Source: Beroe forskalii
Lineage: Eukaryota; Ctenophora; Nuda; Beroida; Beroidae
Direction: 5' to 3'
NCBI GenBank assembly: GCA_011033025.1
Contig: WFMF01000424.1
Span: 1 to 64,000 of the forward strand
DNA length: 64,000 bases
In this document: positions 37,801 through 49,800 of the stretch, piece by piece
Position numbering within the stretch: position 1 is the first letter of the stretch
How the letters are laid out: the number at the start of each line of letters is the position of its first letter
Program-made: the position numbers and the translations under genes
Notes under the pieces: generated by a model
The model's database searches: none
Seen by the model: the letters and a program-made list of their open reading frames with translations, nothing else
Told to the model about the DNA's origin: nothing

Positions 37801-40800
37801 TCAACAGAATAGACTTTGCATACCCTCTATTACGTTGCTTTGTACTAAGATGTTGTCTTCTGTACTGTTTCCATCTCCAATAAGCACGATTATCACTGTA
37901 CACAGCCAAAGGATAAACATGACCTAACTCCTAAGAGACATATATATGAATTCTGTGAATTGGGGAACAAAATTGTTGGATTCGTGGGGAAAATCGTCTT
38001 ATTTTCTCTCCTTATGAAATTTCGATTTTGTCTCATTGGTAAGCATTGTTCCTTTATTCGTTAGCATGGGTAATATTAGAAAAACCTGAAAAATCTCCAT
38101 ACTTTAGAATCCTTGGAGCCTTGTAAGGTTCATCAAAAGGACATAACTATATAGAATCAAAGCACTACCTTATTGGCCTTTATTTAACCGGCCCTTAAGG
38201 ACAAAAACGACTTTGAGATTTTTGTCCAAAAGGCCGGTTAAAAAAATGGCCGGTTAAAATGGGGCCGATTAAATTAAAGGCCAATTAATTTAGGCCAAAT
38301 GAAACTTTTATTACTTGGCTTATGCACTGTTAAATTCATTTTACCGTCATCATATAACACAGATAGTGACCTTAATCATGATAATAGACCGGGATTTAGG
38401 TTTTTGATGCAATTTGCTCAGTATAAATTGGTTTTCGTGGCTCTTTTTGAGCGAAAATTTTTTGGTTTGGCAACTGCTTGAAAATTTTTTGTCCAAGGGG
38501 CCGGTTAAAATGGCTCAAAAATGGTTCGATTTTTGTCCATAGGGCCGGTTAAAAAAAGGACCGGTTAAAAAAAGGCCGGCGAAATAAAGGCCAATAAGGT
38601 ATGTAGATTGTAGATAGTACATACACAAGATAATTGGTCAAAAATTAGGCTCTCAAAATTGTTACATACTTGGCCTTTTTTGTGTATATTCTACCTTGTT
38701 CTTGCGCGACCAAGTATTTGATATTGCAGGCGGCAATCATAGTTTAATTATAAGTTCCCGGGGTCCGGGGAGCAAAATTAATGCACTGGAAAACGAGTGC
38801 AGGTCAAATGCAATTTAACGCTTGGAAAAATCAAAGTATAACTGCGTCTTCGAGCACTGAAACCTATGGACAGCCTACGCACCCTTTTATTGATTTCATA
38901 TAAATAGGGCGCCTGAAATCCTTTTTATACCATATAGAAAAAGGGAGGGTCTTGAAAGCCACAAGACGATAATCCTACTCTTCTACCTATTACTTGCATC
39001 TTTCGTCCTACGAATATTGCTCTGATGCTACTGAGAAATTAATGGTTTTTGATTGGTCATTAGTTCGAGTGCAGTAAAAAAATAGGGGAGCTTCTTAATA
39101 ATAATACTGTTCGGGCTACTGCGTAGGACAGGTGACGGCTGTTCAACGCAAAGACTATGACTTGCATCTCCTATATAGGAAAAGATAGCCGGTGCTCACA
39201 GTTCACTGATGACATTAACGGCTATGATTTAACACCAAGATCCAGGAGGAAGTTTATTCCCTTTATTAGTCACCATATTTCATTTAAAACATAATGGCGC
39301 TCTCACTGGATTCACTGATTCCGGAGTCAATGATCTCTCGGTTTGAAATCAAGAAGACGCCAGTATCTGCTCATTTTGGGGCTCACTATAATGAGAATCA
39401 CTGTTCTTGATCTCCAATAATGCAGCAGTATAAAACTTTGGGGCTGAGAGGATCACGATTCTACTATCTGCAAGGATAAATTAATTTTGGGGCATTGCGG
39501 GAATTCTTGTTTTTCATTGTGAAGGTTTTACAATTTACTTCCATAATATGTTCCAAAAGCGGTACAGCAAGTAACAGGAATGGAAGGATTTGAGTATAAT
39601 CAAGCCTGCGACTGTTAGTAAGGAAGTGTAATCCATGCTTTACTCGCCCGAAATTTCGCTGCATTGGGCAGCTTTTCTCTTGTAATTCCTCCTTCACAGT
39701 TTTCTGTACACTCGGTTGAGTGAACCATATGGCTTTTACTGTTCTAAGGTTTGAGATAAATCTCTAACCCTCTGCACAGTGGGAATGGTACGGGAATCGA
39801 ATCCCGGAACTTTTAACTTAGACCCCAGCAGAAGCACCACTTCACTCTCAAATACCACCACCCAGCGAGAAGTTTATTTCACCTTAATAATTTCACGCTC
39901 GTAAAAAATGCGCAACATTTCATAATTTCATGTTACATCACACTATATAGTGATATAACATAATATCTGAGTTCGGTTTGATGATCAAGTGCAACTATAC
40001 CCTTATTCTGTGACTAAGTTAGCAATTTTAAAACGTTTAAAATATGTGGTTTGTAGATTGAAATATCCTCTAATGCCCCTCAGTTGACTGGAGATGATCT
40101 GGCCATTGAGAACGTGAGGTCTGAGTTCAGTGACATGGTCGGAGTGGACATAACCCCGGACTTCCTCTCAGAGAACACGGCCTTGCTCTCAGCTGGAAAC
40201 AACTTCCTGGAGTCTTCAGGTACTGAGATACGAGGATGGGTCGACTATATTTTTTTTCTGTTTAAGTCAAATTATTTTTTTGAAAAAACAAAAATAACAA
40301 AAAAGTGAAACTTATTTCAAAAAAGTTCAGAACTCCTATTTACTGGTCACCTAAAGTGATGACAATGATCCTAGATGCTTATAATCTTAATTAAAAGGAT
40401 AGTGATTTCTGTGATAGAAGCAATGGCGTCTTGTATGGCATCAGGTAATCAAGACGCAGAAAAAAAATCATGTTATATTTCGAAATTACAGCACTTCGAA
40501 AAGAATTCACTCTGCTAACAGTAAACCTTGATTCATGAAGTGACACCAACCTTATTCAGGGGTGAGTGTTTCGTCCCTGATAATCAACGGGGTGGTTGTG
40601 AGTGATCTGAGCATGTTGGAGGAAAGCCTGTTGGAAACCATCCAGGCTCAAACACCCAAGCTACAGAGAGCAGTCTATTTGGGAGAAGTTAACGATAAGA
40701 CTAATATCCTGGGTAAGAGTTGTTGTGTTACGGAGGGTTGTCATTGTTGAATATTAGTTCAGTGATAGAATAACCAATGATTAATTCATCAAGTGAGCCT

Positions 40801-43800
40801 GGTGATTTTAATGACGGAAGGTTGAGTATTCGTCCTCGATATGTAGAAGTAGAAATTAAGTCAAATTACTGAATGTTGTGTCAGACTTCCCTGATCCGGC
40901 CTTTGAACATTCCCCATACATTTTCCATACATATCCCATACATTCCCCATACCATCATGTGACCTGGTTTCACCCATCACCCTCAGATTGGTACATGACC
41001 GACAGCAACATCCTCCCTAGACACAGTCAGCAGATCATGGACCCCTCCTCGCTAACTGTACCCCTCACCGACCTCGATAAATCAGGTTAGAACCTCGCTA
41101 ACTGTACCCAGTTGTCTCGACCTTTTGAGGCGCGGCGTATTGCGCCGTGCCTGGGTGCTTTTTGGCTGCGTGTGACCGCGCGCAAATTATTTTCATTGCA
41201 ACGCGTATTGAAAAAGCATCCAAGCGTAGCGAAATACGCCGCGCCTGAATGGTCGAGACACCACGGTACCCATCACCGACCCTGATAAATCAGGTGAAAT
41301 CCTCAATAACTGTCCCCCTCACTGACAGTCAAATAGACATAAGAATGGATTCAGTAAAATATCAGAACACATTTGGATAGCAAGTTTTCCTTTTTAAGGC
41401 CTTATTTCAAGGCTCAAATCATTGCGAAAGATATAACATACTTGTCAGCATTTCCAACCCTCAGTTTTGGCATAACTCCAACTGTCAGGCGTTCACCAGA
41501 AGGAGTTGGATGCTATCCTGCTAGACTCGCCCTGGTTCGGTAGTGACGAAGCTGTGGTTTCCATGGTAACAGTTGGGGACTACAGCAGCGAGGCTGGAAG
41601 GGGTGTTTTATCCTCAGTGTTGAGGGCAGCTGATAAGGTACATACGAATGGAGCAATAAGATATTTTCTTCCAATTGATCATTTTTCGTTGGATTGGGCG
41701 TAATGTTGGTGATGTTGGTGCTGTTGGTGTTGTACTTGGTGCAATATATACGTTATGTTTTCATGATAATATCCTCTTGCACCATCTGATGAAACCTTGG
41801 ATTTTAACGTAAAATGTATTGCAGTATTACGATCACGTACAAACTTTAATCTTTCATGAATTTTAAGCGCTCGCCGGAGAAAAAGAGTACAATTCGTGCT
41901 TTTAATAGCCTCTTCCTCGACCAGTTGGAGCGGACGCGTGTCTCTGTCATGTTCACGGCAGATACCGACCTTAACTTCGCTCTGTGGAGGACCTTCAGTG
42001 AGCAGGGGTCAGCAGTGGTCAGCAACCTGCTGGGAGTCCTGGAGAAGGGGAGTTCAGAGCCCGGGGACGGTGACAGAGAGGCTTTCAGAGAAGTCGTAAG
42101 GTTTGTTATGGAAACCCCTGACGTTTTCAGCAATGTCTATAATACATAGAAATTTGCAACTGTTGACATCATTGGGGGCATAATTTCCATGATTCTGATC
42201 AGTGGATTGATACAACAACTCCTTGACAGGCAGCATTCTGACATAGCGCGTGTTGTGTTCCAAGTCCCAAGTGGTTCTGCTGCAGTAGTGTGTAATGGCC
42301 GGGTGGTGGGTCCGCTCACCAGTGTGCATCCTCAAGACATAATCCTCCTGGAGCTACTAGAACTCAAGAGTGGAGCAGGTGGGTGGATTTAGAGTGGATT
42401 AGGTGGGTGGATTTAGAGTGGATTAGGTGGGTGGATTTAGAGTGGAGCAGGTGGGTGGATTTAGAGTGGATTAGGTGGGTGGATTTAGAGTGGATTAGGT
42501 GGGTGGATTTAGATTGGATTAGTTGGGTGGATTTAGAGTGGAGCAGGTGGGTGGATAAGAGGATAAAAGGAGGGGTTCCAGGAATCAGAGGTTCACATTT
42601 GGGATTTTAATTTCTATTCAATGAAATCAATAACATCTTTCAAAATTGGAGCAGGTGGGTGAGGTTGTGTTATCGTCACTAGCCATGAGGAGGGCCAGCA
42701 GTTTGCATCAGTCGAGTTAAACTTCAGGACAGGAGTTTGAAGTCCAATTGACTGATTCTAATAAAGACTGCTTCTAATACAGACCGATACTAACAGATCG
42801 TATCACAGAGAAGGTGGGTGCCGTGTTGTCTGGAGAGAGCAGTGACCGGATCATGAGAGCGAGCAGTGTGTTACGCAGACAGGAGTCCACCAAGAGGATA
42901 TCCTTCCCGGAACTGAGTCTGGACCACTCCTGCGTCGTCCTGCCCGGCAAGGGACCCTTTGAGGTGAGGGAGGTGGCAGAATATTATACCTGGTGGACAG
43001 GGTGAAGGTGAAATCAAGAAGATTATCATGTGTGTGATTCTGGGTTTCATACCGATGCACGCACACAAAACGTATGGCTTGCCCCCCTCCCCCTATCATT
43101 TTCTCATTTTGGAATCTGCAGTAGTCTCCTTTATAATCCCGCCAGGTTGAAGCGGTGTTGGATCCCCTGAGTGCGGGGGCTCAGCAGATATCCCAGATCC
43201 TCCATGTTCTGTACACGGCTAACCTGATTACCCTGAGGATAGTCCTCAATCCAGTAGGTTAGTTCTGTGGTCTTCTGGGCGATGAGAGTGTCCGGGTGAC
43301 TCTTTGTTTGTTCACATTTCAATGATGAGAAGATCGATGATTTGGGTCCATTTTCATACTCTAAATTAGTAATAAAGTTAACAACGAATGATAACCAACG
43401 ATATTGCTCCTCAGAAAGGCTGTCGGAAATGCCAGTGAAACGGTTCTATCGGTACGTTCTGGAGCCAGAACTCTCCTTTACAGAGACGGGGGAGATAGCA
43501 GAGATAGGCAGCAGGTGGGAGCGTCAAAACACCGTAGATTTCTTAAAATCTTAATGAATTGATGATGAGAATATAATGTTCAGCAAACGTCTAGTATCTC
43601 AGCCTAAGCCGGCAATTGTGTAAAATCCTCTCTTTGCCCTTGATAACTTCAAGTTATGACGTAATGTCGATGATAATCCATTTCTCAGATTCACCAACTT
43701 ATTACCACACTTGCTGCTGACACTGACCCTCTCTACTCCCGTTAATTGGATGGTCGCCAGCACCCACAGCCCTTACGACCTCGACAATATCCGACTTAAC

Positions 43801-46800
43801 GATGTGGAACAGGGTAGGTTATGTTTTGTAGGCTTAACTTTTCTAACTGATCTATTTGCTGCCCATTGATCTGTTGATCTATTTACAGCTAATTGACCTG
43901 TTAGCTGCCTACTGATCTATTACTCTATTACCAGCTAATTGACTTAATAACAGCTGATTGACCTAATACCAGCTAATTGACCTATTGCCAGCTAACTGAC
44001 CTATTACCAGCTAATTGACCTAATAACTGCTAATTGACCTGTGTCCCAGGAGTGCACGCGGAGTACGGGTTGGAGTACCTGGTGATAGAGGGACACAGCC
44101 ACGACTCTGCTCAGTATAACACCCCCACTAAGGGGCTGCAGTATGACATCGTGTCAGGGGACACCTCATACGACACCATCGTCATGGCAAACCTGGTGAG
44201 GGAACAAACACAGTACACACCAGGGGGCCCGGGGCAGGGAAATATTCGAAGGGGCAAGGAACAATTAATGAAAAACTATATGGAGTTTTTTTTTGGGGGG
44301 TTGATCAATTTCCACTGAAATTGGTCATTTTGTTAATAGCTAGAATATGAAAGAGCTAGAGTATGAGCTTATGTCCGGCCCCCATCCATACATCATCGGA
44401 AACACCACGACCCCTTTTTCCCCTACTTCTGATTCCTGATATAATATGATCCCCTAAAATATCCCCTCTTTCACACCTACCCCCTCAGGGGTATTTCCAA
44501 CTGAAAGCTGGGCCGGGTATCTGGTCCTTGTCACTCAGGGAGGGTCCCAGTAGGGACATCTACCAGATATCTGATGTGGAGGGCCCCGGGGATCTCCAAC
44601 CTAACGGAGAGGTCACTGTCACAGTTGGGGATCTCACTAGCACCTTCATCACTGTCGACGTGAGTACCATATCATAATGTTGACCGTACTGATGATTATT
44701 GAAGAACAGACTGCATCATTTCACCTTTTTGATTTAAAAGTAAACTTTTAATTTCTGATCCACTGATTTTCGACGCTACCAAAAGACCGGGCATGTCGAA
44801 ACGTTCGATTTCCGAGGAAAACGCGATACAGGATCCCGGGCAACAAAAGGAAGGTGGAATTTGGGATTCTCTCAAGAGTTTAGATATTGACTTTAGAGAT
44901 ATGGCAAGGAGAATGCAAATCATTTGATCATTTTAAGTCTGCTTCATTAAGTCTGCTACATGCAGTTGTTCCTTACTGCCGGCCTCACGAGTCCTCGTCA
45001 AAAACATGACGATCTGTTTGAATTCATTTTCTCAAGCTCATTTTCCCAAATAAACCCTCCACAATGTCCCTAGCGTAGGGAGTAGGTATGTGGTGCATGA
45101 AACTGTATGCTGTTAGCTGGCCGAGATAATTCATTACATGTGGCAGCGATGAGATTATGAGAATATCATATTATGGTTTACCCCCGATTAGTTAGTCTCT
45201 GCCATTACTTGATCATTTAGTTCTTCTGCAACGATAATATATACCAGCACTCAGCAGATGGCATTTTGTTATCAATTGGACGCTATTTGCGCTCGTGCTT
45301 CATAATTATTGTTCAGCTTGTTTTTGGTAGCATGCTTGACAAACGTTGGCGGTCATCCATGTTTCTATAAAGTTTCGGACTAACACGAATGATCGATTGA
45401 ATCAAACTAAAACGTGATATGTACCCCCTCTGATTATTATGATACCCTGATTACTCTGCTCGTTACTCTGATTGTTCCTCAGTTTAGTTGGGAGTGACGG
45501 GGGGAATGGAGGGGCGTCCAGTGTCAATGATACCATCAATATCTTCTCCGTGGCGTCCGGACATCTCTACGAGCGAATGCTCGGGCCCTAACTTACTCGA
45601 GTTTTTTCTCATGTCCATGACCTAAAAATACTTGCTCGGAATAACTTGTATTTGTCCTCATGGGTGGATTCATAAAGCGCACAAAAATTGTATGAAAAGT
45701 AAATTGCACACACTGTAAAATGCGCGTCTTCATTAATCCCTCCATCGATCGATGCAAGTTTACAGTTGCACACACTAGGTGACACTTTTAACCTCAATTA
45801 TCTGCGAGATTTGATCTATATTCTTACCTACCTTCCCTCGTAATTTCTTGATTTTATTTTATCTCCCTCTCGGTATCATGATGCAGAGTGTTTTGGCGCA
45901 CACCAAGAACCCTGTCAAGTTCTGGTTTCTGAAGAACTACCTCTCCCCGAAGTTCATCAACTCGATCCCAACCATCGCTAAGGAACTCGGATGCGAGGTA
46001 CTTAAGAGCACTCTGACTGTGTTGCTGCCCATTGCCCTTCTTTTACCGTATCTGGGTTTAATCACACTGGTCCATTCTGCCATGGACACGAATCGAAGGA
46101 TCCAAAGATCCATGACATGGATATTTGGATCATTCGATTCTTGTCAAATTTGCCGCACGGCTGTTGGAATAGAACTATAACCTTGGAAATAGAGGTCTGC
46201 CCAGAAATCACATCCCTGCTGCCTGCAGGTAGAGTTTGTGCAGTACCAGTGGCCAAGTTGGCTGCAGGCTCAGACGGAGAAACAAAGGATTATCTGGGGC
46301 TATAAGATCCTCTTCCTGGATGTCCTCTTCCCCATGAACTTGAAGAAGATCATATTCGTAGGTGGGTGTGACAACAAAACAACCAACACTGTGTGTTGTT
46401 GTGCTTTGTTAACTTTTGACTGTTCTATCGAACCTCCTTTTCAGCCCCCTCCCTCCCGTGAATTGAATATTCTTTGAAAATATTGCCTTGATTTGGTGGA
46501 GGAGGATACTCATCACAAATTACAAAAGATGCCGTCATCAATTAATAATTGCATCACTCTTCCTTCCCTCGTTTCAGACGCTGATCAGATCGTGAGAGCT
46601 GATATGAAGGAACTGGTCGATCTCGATCTCAAGGGGGCACCTTACGGCTACACTCCCTTCTGCGATGATAGGCCCGAAATGGACGGATTCAGGTGAAGTG
46701 TTTTATAATTTAGCCTCGGTTAGTCATAAATAAATACTATTTAAGGAGCTGACGTTAAATATAGAAAAATTCAAGCGAGTCATTTTTGAAAAAAGCATGC

Positions 46801-49800
46801 TTTTAAACAAGTAAACAAATCAATTACAGTACATATGACAATATTCAATATTTTGCCTTGACAAAACAACTGCACCACCATCAATCTGTGTTAAACGTCG
46901 TGGTCTTCATTTGAACTTTGAGTTCGTGAAATGCTTGTATGTTACCAATTACAGTTCCTAAAGTCTTCTCGTGATTAGCGCGAACCTCATCCCCATTGCT
47001 TGAATCCACCGCACCACTCCTCTTGAGGAATACAGCAATGGGTGGTGATCGCTTAGACTGCTCCTTGACCTCTTGACACACCTGGTGTACTGGCTTCTTG
47101 CTCGTCTCTAGCATCATGACTGATATCGGGATCAGGAAGATGGTGAGGATCCCAGCAAACAGGAAGAAGGTGTGAGGGTTAAGGTGTTTGTCTATGGAAT
47201 TGAAGGTGAAGAGGACCAACACTTGGAGGCCCCAAGTTACAACCACGCATACCATGTTAGTCTTTGCCCGGGCTTTAGGTGCACTTATCTCATTGACATA
47301 GACCCATATCGTAGTCCCTAGACCCAGATCAAAGCCTGCTACGTAGACAAACATGGAAACCAAAGCAACCGGCCCCGTCCATCCTCCTCCTCCGCATGAT
47401 CCTATCTGAAGCTGCTCTGTAGCGTACCAAGTTTGGGATATCCCGATGCCCACAAGAGCGACTACCATCTTAGAAATCCCTGTTATCATGAGAAACCGCC
47501 TGCCCATCCTGTCGGAAAGGAAGACTGCCGTTGCTGCTGCGAACAAGGCAACAAGCCCCATCTCAGCTGTCCCGAGGACGGGATCTGAGACGTTTGCCGC
47601 TTCGAATATCTGGGGAGCGTAGTTGTAGACGGCACTCACGCCACTCAGCTGCCTGGCACAGTGTAGGAGCACCCCTATAACCAGCGCTAGACGGTGTCCG
47701 GAGTCCGATAAGATCTCCCTGAACGTCAACACGCGATCCGCTGCTCGACTGCAATCGTCATCACCATAGATACGATTCAAATCGTTCACTTCCTGGTCAG
47801 AAACGACCTTACGAAACTTTGACAAAGACATCACCGCTCCCTCGACGTCTTGCTTTATGCTCGCTAGATATTGAGGCGTGTCCGGACAATACATCAGCAC
47901 TGCAGCTTGAAAGAGCACTAAGAGGGTGGGGAAAGCAAAGGCCAGCCTCCAACCAATGTCGCTGTCTCCAATAACTTGAGGCATGCTGAGAAGAATCGAG
48001 ACAAGTATCCCCAAATTTCCGACAGTCCCGAAAAGGCTTCCTATGGAGCCTCTGATGGAGACGGGGGAAATCTCGGCGAGGAAGACATTAGCAACAACCG
48101 ACCCAGCTCCTACCCCAACGCCCACTGCCACTCTCCCCACCAAGAAGCAGTGTTGCGAGGGGGCAGCGGCCATCAAAATCCAGCCCACGTTGAGGAAGAC
48201 ACTGTTCAGAAGGAGGGCCTTCCTCCTGCCCAACAAGTCAGCAGCGTACCCCGCCATTACAGCTCCGAGAACAGCTCCTACCGGGTTGCCACTCGCTATC
48301 CCACTCATGTAGATGTCGGAGACATCGAACTTCTCCTTTAAAACGGGCAGGGTGTTGGCTAGGATGGCCAGGGCGTACCCGTATTGGAAGCTGCAACCCA
48401 GGACCAAACCTGCTGTGACCAGCCAAAAGAGAGCAGTGCAGTTGCGAAAGCTGTTGTCTGGTTCCTGCTTCTCACTAACCTCCATATCCTTCTTTCCTGA
48501 GGATATTCGTACAGTGCCTGGGACTAGACGCCCCTCCCCCCTTGAGGGGGCCAGCCCCCCTAGTTTTCAGAAGAATCCCCCATAGAATCTTAGGGGAAGG
48601 GAGGGGCTAGACCCTGACTAGGTTTTTCTTAAAAATTTTAATTTAGAAAGTAAATTAAAATTAAGTTCAGTTAGACAGAAATTTTTGTAGTTAGATCAAT
48701 CAATAAAACATGACAATTTTAGTCGTATATTTATGAGGAGGGGTGAAAATCAGGGCTATGAAAAATGAAAATTTGCTCATGTAAATTTTCGGGCCCCTTA
48801 GTTTTCAAAAGCACCGTGGAACCTCGTTCACACAAAGGGCGTTTTAATAAGTCCCAAGAAGCCAACAGTCTGGAGTATAGATAAATGACAGATCAAAAGT
48901 GTTTAGGTTTTTGATCTTATCAGCGCTATTGTTGCTGTCGTACGAAATCTCAAACTTAAAGAAAACTAGGAATATTAGCAATCAAAGAGGCAGCTAACGT
49001 CCGGGGGCAGCAGCCCCAGAAGGCATAAGTCAGGAGTACAAAGAAATTACAACTCAATATAGTAATTTATTGGTAGGTAATTCAAGCGTGCATAAGCAGG
49101 TGTATGGGGGTGGCAGCCCCTGAAGCCAGTCTGGGGAGGAGTATCTAATAACTTAATAACAAAATCGAGCCTCTATTTAAACTCCATAATTTTGTTTGGA
49201 GACGAGGAGGCTTGTATAAATTAATTTAAAACTTTTGCCGGGGTAAGGTAATTGGAAAACCAAATTCTATAACATGAATTATACTGAAGGAAACACACTA
49301 AACCTCTCAATAATATTACAAAATAATGAATATCCAAAACTTTTTATGATTAAATCACTGTGTTTTGAAACTTTTAAATACTGAAATCAAAGTCCCGAGC
49401 CATATGTGCTTGTTTGAGAAATTTGTACTCCCGGGTAGAATTCATGACAGAGACACAAGACTATTGAGTATTGACTACACCCTCCAAAAATCTATTTTAT
49501 GTTTGAAGTAAAATTTGGAATGTTTTCCAAGACCTCTTACGACTTTACCAATTCATGTTTTTTCTGCAAAAACAGGCTCCATCAAATCTAATATTGAGGA
49601 AATGCAAGGTGATCCCGGTGAATGGTAACATGGAAATTAGTTTGCCCCACAGTATCACCACTCACCAGTACTAAAACTTCTACCCTGGCGATATTGCAAA
49701 AAACTCGCAGCGATCATATGCCCACATATTATGCAAATTTATCTCCTTGTTACATTGGTAGGTACTTTGGTATGATTTTTGTCCAATATAAACTATGGCA

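Noticed and set aside
40878-40986. Longer version of UGGT exon 11 starting at an upstream acceptor (about 40885)
   Set aside because: It would insert a CATACATTCC-repeat peptide; the acceptor at 40986 gives a peptide that aligns with UGGT.
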